From assembly GCF_024614185.1 (NCBI RefSeq), contig NZ_JAHTLF010000024.1, positions 41,745-105,744 of the forward strand: a stretch of DNA of 64,000 bases, in the 5' to 3' direction. A program made the translations under genes and the position numbers. Of this stretch, positions 44,335 to 53,385 are shown piece after piece. How positions within the stretch are numbered: position 1 is the first letter of the stretch; every line of letters starts with the position of its first letter. Below the pieces are notes generated by a model that saw only the letters and a program-made list of their open reading frames with translations, did not search any database and was not told the DNA's origin. Source of the DNA: Nocardioides carbamazepini. Its GTDB lineage: Bacteria; Actinomycetota; Actinomycetes; Propionibacteriales; Nocardioidaceae.

Positions 44335-45132
44335 ATGGCGTCGAGCCTTTCCATGCCGAAAGCGGGCTTCGCTTGGGACGCCGTAAGCGCGGAGACCGTC
44401 CTCTATATTGAGTCAGCGAACGTCGCTGGCGTGACAACATCTGCTCAATGGGCAGTCCGCCACTTCGAGGACAAGATTCAGGACGCGAACGTAACGCGTG
44501 TCGTCGCGCGCATACCTTGCGACCGACTTGAGCTGCCACTGGCCGACTGGCAGAGAACCACGACGTACGTCCGCTGGAAGGGCGATGACCAGCCCTATGG
44601 ACCTGACGCGCCCCTTGCAAGTACGAAGCATCAGGTCCAGACCTGCCGTTCCCGTAGCGCGCACGACGACCTGCTGGTCGAACGTTGGCTAGCCCGAGCC
44701 ATCAAGGACGGCACGCGGCTGGCTCTAGGTCGTACCGTGCTGGATGATCGTGTCACCGAATACGTAGACGCGTGGATGTCGGATCCTCGCCGGATATCGT
44801 ACGTCGCGCTCTGTGACGAATGTCGGTCCACAGTGGGGCACGCGACGCTCCTGTCACCATGTCCGAACGATGGGCAATCGTCCACCCCGTTCATGGAACT
44901 GGTTGACCTGCTGGTGGAGGATGGGCCGTGCGCGAGCACGGCACGGCGCGCTCTTACTAGGGAAGCCATCGTCGCGGCGAACAATCGCAAGCAGGACCTT
45001 GTGGGCAACGTGACCCATCTCCCAGGCGAAGGCACCGGTCGCAGCGGCGCTCGCACGATCTTGGACCGCTTGATCGAAAGTGGGTGGATTCCGCTCTACG
45101 CCCTCCTTCAAAGAGACATATCTTCATTTTGA
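44335..45132 (+). CDS. GNAT-like acyltransferase (tentative)
   Basis: 265 residues. The N-terminal part FAWDAVSAETVLYIESANVA then VTRVVARIPCDRLELPLADW resembles acetyltransferases that start with a split substrate domain. The C-terminal ISYVALCDECRSTVGHATLL, ELVDLLVEDG, ARRALTREAIVAANNRKQDL and ARTILDRLIESGWIPLYALL is arranged like the cofactor-binding half of GNAT enzymes. The acetyl-CoA loop is not sharply conserved, so the call is weak. It begins 27 nt after the small peptide gene and may modify the peptide product or serve self-protection. Confidence 0.45.
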   Translation: MASSLSMPKAGFAWDAVSAETVLYIESANVAGVTTSAQWAVRHFEDKIQDANVTRVVARIPCDRLELPLADWQRTTTYVRWKGDDQPYGPDAPLASTKHQVQTCRSRSAHDDLLVERWLARAIKDGTRLALGRTVLDDRVTEYVDAWMSDPRRISYVALCDECRSTVGHATLLSPCPNDGQSSTPFMELVDLLVEDGPCASTARRALTREAIVAANNRKQDLVGNVTHLPGEGTGRSGARTILDRLIESGWIPLYALLQRDISSF

Positions 45133-45180
45133 GTCGGCGGCCTTTGGCGCCACGGAGAACTATTTCAGGTAGGCGATCTC

Positions 45181-46302
45181 GTGATTCATGCGGGAAATAC
45201 GGAAATTCCAATGACCGTGGAGTTTTCCGAAGAGAAATTGCGGCAAATTCTATCTGCTCCACGAGGCTTCGGGCCGGCCCAATTGCTGTCAAAGGCTCGG
45301 CTGAACAGTTCTGGAAGTCGTATCGCCGCTCTGGTGATATCTATTCTAGCTCACGAAAACCCACATCTCTTAACTCGTGGAGCCAAAGACGAGCTCGACC
45401 GAGCCCGAGATCGCGCGGAGATCTATAGCGCAGTTTGGCAAGCCGTGGCCGCGAGGTCGCCCTCGGCGTTCGTCATCAAGGGACCTGAGTTATCGTCGCT
45501 GTACCCGCGAGGGATTGTGCGTCCTGTAGGAGATCTGGACGTAGTTTGTCCGAGCCAAGATCGGTCAGATTTCTGGAGCGCCGTAATCGCGGCCAGACGG
45601 GCGTTCGATCCGAAACGAGTTCGGCTTGAGATCTTCGAGTGCTCGGACGAACAGACCCACTATGTCGTGAGTCTCCACCGGCCGTCGCCTGACCCTCTTC
45701 TGGATCCGGAGCTCCGCCTTGAGATCAGCACATTCGCCTTCATCAACCACTCGAAGCAAGTGCCGATTCGACGTGACATCCCGCAGACCGGACCAGTCAG
45801 GCAGCTTATCTCGATTGCGAACGAGGGCTTCACAAGAACCTGGTCTACGTGTGACATTTTCGACGCGCTCTTGGTTCTGAAGCTTCTGACAGAAGCAGAA
45901 TGGGAATCCGCTGTTGACGCCGCAATGAATTCGCTTGTAGCGCCAGAATTGGCATCGCTGATCCAGCGTGTCGTCGAGGTCTTTCCTGAGATGTGCGAAT
46001 CATCTGCGCGGTTCTTGTCCATGTTGTCCGCCGCCGACGAGGCAGAGCGCCAACGGCGCGCTGACGCCGACAGGTCGCCGCCCGTGGCGGACCTGGGCGC
46101 TCAGCCTCTCACATATCCATCGTCGCAGTACAGCGGGTTTGAGATTAGGCGCACCGCGCTCTCAGCGCGGGGCGTGGTGGTTCTTGAACTCGATCAAGAA
46201 ACGGTTTGCGAAACACCTGTCGGACATTTCCTGATTCCCGGAGCAGGGACGAACCGTGACTCGATTCGGCGCGTTCGCGAACTGGTTGACCAGAGGCCGT
46301 GA
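45181..46302 (+). CDS. NTP_transf_5-family nucleotidyltransferase-like protein
   Basis: 373 residues. FVIKGPELSSLYPRGIVRPV then GDLDVVCPS (about 97-125) is the nucleotidyltransferase signature with KG and the DxD metal pair (Asp118, Asp120). A helical C-terminal region and a beta-rich tail follow. Proteins of this family are frequent in RiPP clusters (for example lasso-peptide clusters), with unproven roles. GTG 45181 has AGGTAGG upstream; ATG 45211 is an alternative. Low GC and AT-rich wobble positions. Confidence 0.75.
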   Translation: MIHAGNTEIPMTVEFSEEKLRQILSAPRGFGPAQLLSKARLNSSGSRIAALVISILAHENPHLLTRGAKDELDRARDRAEIYSAVWQAVAARSPSAFVIKGPELSSLYPRGIVRPVGDLDVVCPSQDRSDFWSAVIAARRAFDPKRVRLEIFECSDEQTHYVVSLHRPSPDPLLDPELRLEISTFAFINHSKQVPIRRDIPQTGPVRQLISIANEGFTRTWSTCDIFDALLVLKLLTEAEWESAVDAAMNSLVAPELASLIQRVVEVFPEMCESSARFLSMLSAADEAERQRRADADRSPPVADLGAQPLTYPSSQYSGFEIRRTALSARGVVVLELDQETVCETPVGHFLIPGAGTNRDSIRRVRELVDQRP

Positions 46303-46399
46303 GTATCGGGAAGGGGCCGCACAAGGCGCCTCGGCTGCCGGTTTCCAAGCCTTCAGGTGAAATCTCCATGGCTACCCACGTTTCCCGAGCACGCATTCC

Positions 46400-48109
46400 G
46401 TGATCAACCTCTCAAGACTTGCGTCAAAATCGCCCGGCACAGGGCGTCTGCGCCTGAACCTGAACTTGTTCGTCGAGAGCGTACGCACCAGCGCTTCGCT
46501 CGAGCCACGCCTGTTCGCCGCTTCTCTTGCGCTTCATCTGACAGTCGCTGTCGGATCAGTTCTAGGGCTGCTATGCATCAGGACCGTCATTCGTGCCTTA
46601 GAGAGCTATCCGGACACAAGCGCTTTGACGATTTTGCCGTGGTCGGCGCTACTGGCGGCAACCATGGGCACAGCACGTGCGGCCACAATCTTGAACTCCC
46701 GGACGAGGGCAGCCATCGGCAAGAGCGTGGACCGAGTGATCGAGCAGGAAGTTGTCAAACTATCTCTATTGGCGCCTACGCGCACTCACGACGATCAGAA
46801 CTTCTTGCACGTTCGCGAACGGGGCGCGTACTCAGTGTCCCGGCTCAGCGACAAGGTAGTCGCCGCCTGGCTCGGTTCCTATCTGCCGCTCGCTGCAATC
46901 GGGAGTGTTCTCGTTAGCGTGAGCTGGCTATTGCCGGCAACTGTTGCAATCGCGTCGTGGGTAGCGTACTGGACATCCAAGCGCATGGGCGTCGCCGCTG
47001 GACAGCAACGGCGCATCGAGTCGCGATCACAACGACAGAAGGACTCTCTTGCTGACGCGCTGTTCAGCGACAGCGGGGCCTTGGAGCGCTATTTCCACGG
47101 CGTCGATTCCGTTCTCTATGCCGCGTATCTGGAAGCGGCTGATCGCGAGTTCGCTGCCACGAAATCGGGGATGCGCTCGCTCAGTCGGTTGAACATGAAG
47201 AACTCGATCTACCGTGGGATGGCAAACTGTCTCGTCTATTCGAGTCTTGGTTTCGCTGTCTTCTCAGGAGCGGCAGGCGTAGCTGACGTTGGCATGGCAG
47301 TCGCGGCGCTCGCTATGGCGAGGAGATTTCTCAAGACAGGTGCGTCGGCCAGCGGCCAGATCGCGGAGGAGTTCAGTTCTTTCGAGGAACTGGTGAACGA
47401 GCTTGGCCAAGTTGATCGAGACCCGACGTGCCGTATTGATATCAACATCGGAGCGAAAGCTCCGGTCGTGACGTTTTCAAATGTCAGCTTTCGCTACCCG
47501 AGTAGTGAGGGTTTTGCACTGGAAGGCGTATCCTTCTCAGCCTATGCTGGACAGGTTGTTCTTGTGCTCGGAGCGAATGGCGCAGGCAAGAGCACGGCAC
47601 TTCGTTTGGCAACGTCGCTGTTTCAGCCAACCCAGGGACGCGTCTCGTACTCCGAGGGCTTCAAGCCACCAGTGGACATTGCCTATCTTGGCGCCGACAG
47701 CACGGCATACCCTGTGCCTGTCGGCGCCCTATCAGGTGAGCTCCAGGTCGCGAAGTTGAGTGTAGAGATGGGCGGCGAAGGGCTTGCTCCTTGTCGGCCA
47801 GGTGGAAAGTCGTGGAGATTCGACTGCTCCGACCACTTGCAGGTTCCAGTGGGGAATCTGTCGACCGGCCAGCTTCGCCGTATGGAATTGACCAGGACGA
47901 TGTCGAAGCCCGCGCGACTCGTCATCTTGGATGAGCCAACTCGTGGTCTCGATGTTGCTTCGGTTCAGCAGTTCTTTCGTACGGTCCGCGAGACCGCGGA
48001 TCTAGGCGTCGCCGTCGTGCTTGCCGACCACTCGCCCGTTGCTCGTACGATCAGTGACGTTGTGGTCGTTCTGGACGACACGGAGGGTGCTGCTGGCCAC
48101 GCAACGTGA
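46400..48109 (+). CDS. ABC exporter, fused membrane and ATPase domains
   Basis: 569 residues. Membrane domain with about five to six helices (LALHLTVAVGSVLGLLCI, LPWSALLAATMGTARAA, GSYLPLAAIGSVLVSVSWLL, GFAVFSGAAGVADVGMAV). The nucleotide-binding domain has Walker A GANGAGKST (391-399), signature LSTGQLRRMELTR (from 487; Thr replaces the first Gly of LSGGQ), Walker B LVILDEPTRGLD and a switch His in VVLADHS. It should act as a homodimer and is the likely exporter or immunity pump of the peptide product. No C39 peptidase domain is fused, so leader removal needs another protease. GTG start at 46400. Confidence 0.88.
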   Translation: MINLSRLASKSPGTGRLRLNLNLFVESVRTSASLEPRLFAASLALHLTVAVGSVLGLLCIRTVIRALESYPDTSALTILPWSALLAATMGTARAATILNSRTRAAIGKSVDRVIEQEVVKLSLLAPTRTHDDQNFLHVRERGAYSVSRLSDKVVAAWLGSYLPLAAIGSVLVSVSWLLPATVAIASWVAYWTSKRMGVAAGQQRRIESRSQRQKDSLADALFSDSGALERYFHGVDSVLYAAYLEAADREFAATKSGMRSLSRLNMKNSIYRGMANCLVYSSLGFAVFSGAAGVADVGMAVAALAMARRFLKTGASASGQIAEEFSSFEELVNELGQVDRDPTCRIDINIGAKAPVVTFSNVSFRYPSSEGFALEGVSFSAYAGQVVLVLGANGAGKSTALRLATSLFQPTQGRVSYSEGFKPPVDIAYLGADSTAYPVPVGALSGELQVAKLSVEMGGEGLAPCRPGGKSWRFDCSDHLQVPVGNLSTGQLRRMELTRTMSKPARLVILDEPTRGLDVASVQQFFRTVRETADLGVAVVLADHSPVARTISDVVVVLDDTEGAAGHAT

Positions 48110-48261
48110 TGTCGAGAGACCGAGAGCTCTCGTTTCGTGCGGTAGCTGCGGCCGCCGAGGCGGCGCGTGCGAGGTGTACTTTCCCAAGGGCCAGTGCACC
48201 GACTGGGCTCCTACCCGCCGGACCATCTTTCTTAGGCACCCCGTGTCCATGGAGGTTTCAA

Positions 48262-49539
48262 TTGAGGTACGTCTCCTACAGCGGTCCCACGATCAGTCCG
48301 CAAGAGGTCCGACAGCATTGGGAACAGCGCACTCCGATTGAAGCTCGCCCTCCGGTGCGCCATGGTGACCTTCTCGCCACCGGGTTGAAGATGGGCGATT
48401 CCGTTCTTATCATCGATGGGAACTTTCATCAGGAAAGAGCGGTTCGGCACAAGGAGATCCTCGTTCTTCTCGACGCCGGTGTGTCTGTTCATGGTTGCTC
48501 GAGCCTTGGGGCCCTACGCGCTGCCGAGCTTTGTCGTTACGGCATGGTCGGGCACGGAACAGTTTTCGCGCGCTTCCGCAGCGGAGAACTCGAGGGTGAT
48601 GATGAAGTTGCGGTGGCTCAGGCTTCTGCCGACGACGTCAGGGCAGTGAGTGTGCCGATGGTTCGTGTCCGCGAGTGGGTTGCGCTCGCGGCGGAGACGG
48701 GAGTGTTGGGCGGGAATGATCGGGCGGCCGAGTTCATTGACACAGCCCGAAATATCTACTATCCGCTACGCAGTATGCCTGCCTTGACGAAGGCGTGGAG
48801 AGGTGTCGGCCATGACGGCGTGAATCTGTGCGCGTGGCTGACGTCCATGCTGGGCCGAGACGCTCGGTTCGGCGATGTCAAGTGGGTCGACGCAGTCGGT
48901 GCCCTGCGGGCACTGCCTCAGCCTGGCCAACACCTGGCGAGCGACAGGTACACGTCTGAGCGCGATCTCGGTCCATGGTGGCGGACTCCGCTGGTGAACG
49001 CGTGGAGTGATCGGTATGCCTCAGCGCATGATCGACCTTCCCACCGGGAAAGAGTATTGTATCAGCAAGTATTCGGTATTGATTTCAGTTCACATTGGCG
49101 TGAATACATGGAGATCCTGTCGCTTGATGAGAGCCTGCGCCTGGTTGACCGCCTGCACACAATTCTTCCATATGTGAGGCCAGCGAATATCGAGACTGCC
49201 AGTGAGTTGTGGTGTCCTCAACTACCTACCTCCCCTGGCGACTTCGATGTTCTGCTAAGGGACGAGTCTGCCGCGGACGTGGAGCGGCTGGTGGCGTACC
49301 TCCAATTGTGGCGGTGGGACCTGGCCCGTGAGTCCGGGCCGTCCGACCTGAGCGCGCTCCAGATCGAACATGCACTGTCCCAGATCTGGGGCGTGCCGCG
49401 CGGAGGTCTGGGCCGGGAAGCTCGTGCGCGAGGGTTCGCTTCGAGGGAGGATTGCCTGACCTCCACGCCAAAGGTGCTGCTTGGCCATCTCTACGACCAG
49501 CACCGACGACGGGCGCGCGAGGAGCCCGATCTCTCATGA
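48262..49539 (+). CDS. tfuA: TfuA-like protein with long C-terminal extension
   Basis: 425 residues from TTG 48262, chosen because GGAGGT lies just upstream and the protein then begins MRYVSYSGPTISPQEV, the usual TfuA start; the frame from 48106 adds 52 residues without character. Core motifs are PPVRHGDLL, VLIIDGNFHQERAVRHKEIL and VHGCSSLGALRAAEL then YGMVGHG (76-98). TfuA partners YcaO to install backbone thioamides, supplying the sulfur route. Typical TfuA proteins are about 220-260 residues; here about 180 more follow (including IDFSSHWREYMEILSLDESL and DLSALQIEHALSQIWG), of unknown function. It overlaps ycaO by 4 nt. Confidence 0.88.
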   Translation: MRYVSYSGPTISPQEVRQHWEQRTPIEARPPVRHGDLLATGLKMGDSVLIIDGNFHQERAVRHKEILVLLDAGVSVHGCSSLGALRAAELCRYGMVGHGTVFARFRSGELEGDDEVAVAQASADDVRAVSVPMVRVREWVALAAETGVLGGNDRAAEFIDTARNIYYPLRSMPALTKAWRGVGHDGVNLCAWLTSMLGRDARFGDVKWVDAVGALRALPQPGQHLASDRYTSERDLGPWWRTPLVNAWSDRYASAHDRPSHRERVLYQQVFGIDFSSHWREYMEILSLDESLRLVDRLHTILPYVRPANIETASELWCPQLPTSPGDFDVLLRDESAADVERLVAYLQLWRWDLARESGPSDLSALQIEHALSQIWGVPRGGLGREARARGFASREDCLTSTPKVLLGHLYDQHRRRAREEPDLS

Positions 49540-50663
49540 TCGAACGTCTGCGGCTTCCTGGAACATATCGCTCGGTATCCCCAGAGGAAACCTGGGAATC
49601 TGCACGCGTCCTCTTCGACGCAGCGGGCATCACGAGAGTGAGCGATGTGACGCATCTCGACCACATAGGCATACCGGTGGCGATTGCGTGCCGGCCGACA
49701 TCGGCCACCCTCGCGGTAGCGCAAGGCAAAGGCGCTACGTTGTCCTTAGCCAGAGTTTCGGCCGCAATGGAGAGTCTGGAGCTCTGGCATGCTGAGCGAA
49801 GCATCGATGCCGCTCATACAGGGTGCGCGCGCGATCTCAAGCTTCCCTACTCAATACACCGCCTGGCGGGTAGACGGATCGCTGATGGCTACATCGACCA
49901 GTTGGTACTCGATTGGACGCCGGGCATTGGGATGTTGTCGGGTGCGAGTATCCTTGTGCCGGTCGATGCAGTACGGCTCAACTTCTCCGAGCGGTCGCCG
50001 TGGCATCTTCGGGCGTTCGCTTCCTCGAGCAACGGCATCGCATCAGGAAATAGCCGATCGGAAGCAGCTCTGCACGGTCTCTATGAGCTCATAGAAAGAC
50101 ACCTGGCCGGCGGCCTGACGGCAGGCAGGAAAGACGCACGGCGATTGGTCGATATCACGAGCATCGACGACGCCTCTCTCCTGTCGCTTGTTGCTCGCCT
50201 AGACCAGGCGCACGTCACCCTGGAGTTGGCGGAGATTCCCAACACGTTTGGCGTCTCGTGCTTTGTGGCACATATCTGGTCGGAGGAATACCCGATAGTC
50301 TGTGGGGGCTCCGGGTGCCACTCTGACACTTCGATCGCCGCATCCCGTGCGATAACAGAGGCGGTGCAGTCGCGACTTACGCAGATAAGCGGTACCCGCG
50401 ACGACATAGCCTCGCGGACCGACCGATTAGTGACGTTCACCAATCCACTTCTGCCGGGAACTATGAAGTGGAGCGAGGTGGTGACGGACTTGCCCACACG
50501 ACGTCTCGATGAGGAGGTCGAGTGGGCGGCGGAGAAGATTGTGCAAAGTACGTCGGCGGAGCCGATCATTGTCGAGTTCGACAACTCGATGTCCGACCTT
50601 GCCTTTCTTCGCGTCCTAGCCCCGGGCCTGACGATCGGCGATCTGCGGACAGTTCCGGTCTGA
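49536..50663 (+). CDS. YcaO-domain protein, predicted thioamide-forming
   Basis: 375 residues from ATG 49536, behind GAGGAG and overlapping the tfuA stop; the longer frame was discarded. ATP-site motifs are GKGATLSLARVSAAMESLEL WHAE-type (64-87) and SSNGIASGNSRSEAALHGLY then ELIERH (164-189), plus the ASRAITEAVQSR helix with its acidic residue. The C-terminus ends LRTVPV and lacks the PxPxP tail of azoline-forming YcaO enzymes. YcaO enzymes activate a peptide amide oxygen with ATP; beside TfuA the expected product is a thioamide. No E1-like or ocin-ThiF partner for azoline formation is nearby. Confidence 0.92.
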   Translation: MIERLRLPGTYRSVSPEETWESARVLFDAAGITRVSDVTHLDHIGIPVAIACRPTSATLAVAQGKGATLSLARVSAAMESLELWHAERSIDAAHTGCARDLKLPYSIHRLAGRRIADGYIDQLVLDWTPGIGMLSGASILVPVDAVRLNFSERSPWHLRAFASSSNGIASGNSRSEAALHGLYELIERHLAGGLTAGRKDARRLVDITSIDDASLLSLVARLDQAHVTLELAEIPNTFGVSCFVAHIWSEEYPIVCGGSGCHSDTSIAASRAITEAVQSRLTQISGTRDDIASRTDRLVTFTNPLLPGTMKWSEVVTDLPTRRLDEEVEWAAEKIVQSTSAEPIIVEFDNSMSDLAFLRVLAPGLTIGDLRTVPV

Positions 50664-51118
50664 CAGCGTCCTCAGGATCTCCCCCTGCCGCCAACTTGGT
50701 TCGGCGCACCTTCGCTATGGAGGACACCGCCCACTGGATGGCGCACGGATCATGGCGCTGCCCGGCCAGCGCGATCCACTCCGGGCCGAGGTGGAGGATC
50801 TCTGGTCGAGTCCATCTCCGACTATTTGCGGGAGTCACGCCCCGTGGCCGCCTCGGACCGGGCGCATCTACTCCAAGGTGCCTGGTCGCCGCCTTGTGCG
50901 AGTAATGCCCATCCGTGACCGCGCCCCGTCTCGCGATCTAGCTGCCGTCGTGAACTGACGGCCACGGAAGGGGAGGGCTCCGGCTGCCCGGCTGGCAGTT
51001 CAGTTCAGGTGTGATTCACAGGCTACAGTTTGCCCAACGCGGTCGGTCCCCAGTCGGCCGGGCGCTACCGATGATTCCGAGTTCGACGATGTCCTGTTGG
51101 TTGAGGGGTGCGTTCCCA
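50664..51118. other. Gap within the RiPP region, possible decayed coding
   Basis: No gene of good quality is seen in 455 bases. One plus-strand frame reads SLVESISDYLRESRPVAASD then RAHLLQGAWSPP (about 50800-50910) and looks protein-like but lacks a good start. Another 68-codon frame (50752-50958) has poor composition. A precursor gene could hide here but I cannot support one. Confidence 0.35.
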
Positions 51119-51778
51119 ATGTCGCTCAGCGAGAAGTTTCCGTCCGTGTGCATCATCGTGAACGGTCCATCTGCGGTCGGGAAGTCGACGCTCACTAGCG
51201 GGCTCCAGCAACTATCGCACGAGCCGCTCCTTAGATTCGGCGTGGACGAGTTCTACAAGACTATTCCCGCGAAATGGTTGGCTGGAACGCCGAACAATCT
51301 TGGCAAGCGTGGCTTTCAGTACGTCGAGCACGGCGAAACCGCCTCGGGCATTCGCCTCCGCAATCTAGAGAGCGGAGTGGAGGCCATCCAGATGTTGCTC
51401 GTCATGAATGTTGCCATCGAAGCGATGCTGAGGGCAGGGGCATCCTTGATCGTCGACGGGCAGACGTTCGATCAGCCGGTGACAACCGATTTGTGGCGCC
51501 GGCTCAAGATGCTGGAGAAGGAAGGGGTTTCCATGCCCCTCTTCATCGAACTTAGCGCCGATCCGCGAACGATAGACAAGAGAAATTCGCGTCATGCGCA
51601 TCCTTCCTATATCGGTGTGTATCAGTCGACCTTGGCTTCGCAGAACCATGAGGTTGATCTACAGCTTGACACGTCGGCTCTTAGCGCACCACAGGTCCTC
51701 CAGCGCGTAGTCCTCTACCTGGAGTCACGGGGCGTTGTGCTGCGGGCCCGCGCCCATGGTGACCATGTCGAAGGATGA
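51119..51778 (+). CDS. P-loop kinase, chloramphenicol phosphotransferase-like
   Basis: 219 residues from ATG 51119 (GAGGGG upstream; longer frame rejected). VCIIVNGPSAVGKSTL carries Walker A (16-24), then FGVDEFYKTIPAKW, the Asp of the CPT/AAA_33 family, ASLIVDGQTFDQPVTTDLWR, and a C-terminal ELSADPRTIDKRNSRHAHPS lid with basic residues. These enzymes phosphorylate small-molecule hydroxyls. In this cluster it may act on the peptide product, a precursor amino acid or as self-resistance. It overlaps the next gene. Confidence 0.75.
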   Translation: MSLSEKFPSVCIIVNGPSAVGKSTLTSGLQQLSHEPLLRFGVDEFYKTIPAKWLAGTPNNLGKRGFQYVEHGETASGIRLRNLESGVEAIQMLLVMNVAIEAMLRAGASLIVDGQTFDQPVTTDLWRRLKMLEKEGVSMPLFIELSADPRTIDKRNSRHAHPSYIGVYQSTLASQNHEVDLQLDTSALSAPQVLQRVVLYLESRGVVLRARAHGDHVEG

Positions 51779-52532
51779 GGCGTCGGCAGATGCTGCCGCG
51801 TTGTCTTCGTCCTCCGTCGGCGACGCCAGCTCAAGTGGTGGACACACTCAACTCGGCATCTCGGTAGTTGAGGCCGAGGAGGCGATGGCAATGGGCGCTC
51901 GTTGGGGCTTGGAATACAGGAACAAGGCGCCCAACGCGATGACCGGCGTCGATTCGTTCCTCAACCTGTGGATGAACCCGAAACGTATCCGCCAGCGGGC
52001 GACGTTGCATGTCAGCAGCGAGGGTAACATCAATCGCGTCGGGATGTCTGGCGAGCACGCGGCTGATGATCTCGACCCCTTGCATCCGTCATGGACGGCA
52101 GCCATCGAGCCGCGCATCCTCCCACTTGTCAATGTCCTCGCCCAAGAATTCGGCGTCGTCACGTATGACAGTTGCGAGGGCCATCGATCGCGGAATAGAC
52201 CCGCAGCGAGGGTTGGGGTTCTGCCGCGAACCCACAGCGAGGGGGACCTCTTAGCACGCGCCGCGCTACGCGCTGTCAGCAACCGAATCTCGGAGACCCC
52301 GTGGACCTGGGCGGCGTTCGTGTCAACCTTGAAATGTAGCGACACGGGAAGGAGATTCGTTTCGATTGAGCTCCGGCTGGACTCATCAACCTTCGCCGAC
52401 CGCACTACATTCTTCAGGCTCCGCGGGCGGGCCGTCGAACTGTTTGCATCCGAGATGCGTCGGAGTCTCGCGAACATCGGAGATCTTGAGTCCGTGAAAC
52501 GTCCAGCAGGGCGTCGGATACGCCGTGCTTGA
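51756..52532 (+). CDS. Unrecognised protein with conserved-looking DSCEGH motif
   Basis: About 258 residues; start uncertain (ATG 51756 or 51765). A Ser-rich N-terminus is followed by VDSFLNLWMNPKRIRQRATL, LDPLHPSWTAAIEPRILPLV, then NVLAQEFGVVTYDSCEGHRS and PAARVGVLPR. The Cys and His in YDSCEGH could be catalytic or bind metal. The C-terminal half is an alpha/beta mixture (FVSIELRLDSSTFADRTTFF). I know no family for it. It is coupled to the kinase before and the APH-type gene after, so it probably works with them on the same product. Confidence 0.6.
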   Translation: MVTMSKDEASADAAALSSSSVGDASSSGGHTQLGISVVEAEEAMAMGARWGLEYRNKAPNAMTGVDSFLNLWMNPKRIRQRATLHVSSEGNINRVGMSGEHAADDLDPLHPSWTAAIEPRILPLVNVLAQEFGVVTYDSCEGHRSRNRPAARVGVLPRTHSEGDLLARAALRAVSNRISETPWTWAAFVSTLKCSDTGRRFVSIELRLDSSTFADRTTFFRLRGRAVELFASEMRRSLANIGDLESVKRPAGRRIRRA

Positions 52533-53385
52533 GCCGACAGTGATCCTCGCTGGCCCCGTCGTCTTCAAGATCCTCAGTACTATAGACGTCGGTGGGTGGA
52601 ATCTCGCCTGCGCCGAGTCTGCTCCGGCGCCGCAGGTGCTCCTCCACACGCGTGTGAGTAGACAACGTTCGATGGTCGTCACACGCCGTGCACCCGGCGC
52701 CGCGCCCAACGTCTGGTCAGCCAAGCGGACCTGCCTGTTGTCCTACCTCACGTTCCAGGAGGCATGCGCTGATCGCGCCACAACAAAGAACTTCTCGATA
52801 GCCTCGGAGCCGGAGATCAGAGGATGGGATCGGTATGTCGATCTCGCCCACGCGGACGAGTTCGACAATCGTGTGCTTACGTGGGCGTTGGCGGACGAGC
52901 GCGATGAAGTACTTCATCGGTATCCCTCGGCACATCGACGCTTGGTTGCTGCGGCACGGCGAGCAGTGTGGACTGGGAAACAAGTCTTGGTTCATGCCGA
53001 TTTTCATTTCGACAACTGCCTGGTGTCGACCGGCGGAGATCGTGTCGTGATCTTGGACTGGGACGGCGCCTACCGAGGGTGCCTGGGTGAGGGCCTCGAT
53101 TTGGTGTGGGCCGATATGGTCGAACGTGGCCAGGACCCCGCTGTCGCTCTTGAACTTGTGTACAACTGCCGGTTGCGGTACGGACACGAGAGCCTCGAGG
53201 CCTTTTGTGCTGTGCTGCTCCGCGGCGCGTCACGTCGACTGATTCGACTGATCGACTCGATGCTTGCTAGGAAGAGACAGCCTGCACGGATTGGCGCCTA
53301 TGTCATGGCCTGGTATTCACGATACCACTACGTGATAAACATGCTCGGCAGTCACTCCATGTTGTTGGGCGAAGATCTCGAATGA
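52525..53385 (+). CDS. APH-type phosphotransferase
   Basis: 286 residues from GTG 52525, overlapping the previous gene. The catalytic loop is VLVHADFHFDNCLV (Asp159, Asn164) and the metal site VVILDWDGAYRGCLGEGLDL (Asp178). The N-lobe is short and its ATP-binding Lys is not obvious. APH-fold kinases phosphorylate small molecules, but in thioamitide and type V lanthipeptide pathways an APH-like protein activates Ser/Thr for dehydration. With TfuA/YcaO nearby that role is plausible, although I see no recognisable HopA1-type lyase partner. Confidence 0.78.
   Translation: MLEPTVILAGPVVFKILSTIDVGGWNLACAESAPAPQVLLHTRVSRQRSMVVTRRAPGAAPNVWSAKRTCLLSYLTFQEACADRATTKNFSIASEPEIRGWDRYVDLAHADEFDNRVLTWALADERDEVLHRYPSAHRRLVAAARRAVWTGKQVLVHADFHFDNCLVSTGGDRVVILDWDGAYRGCLGEGLDLVWADMVERGQDPAVALELVYNCRLRYGHESLEAFCAVLLRGASRRLIRLIDSMLARKRQPARIGAYVMAWYSRYHYVINMLGSHSMLLGEDLE

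Noticed and set aside
51119..53385. Kinases read as plain antibiotic resistance genes
   Set aside because: Motifs would allow it, but their tight coupling with RiPP enzymes makes a biosynthetic or immunity role more likely; left open in the entries.
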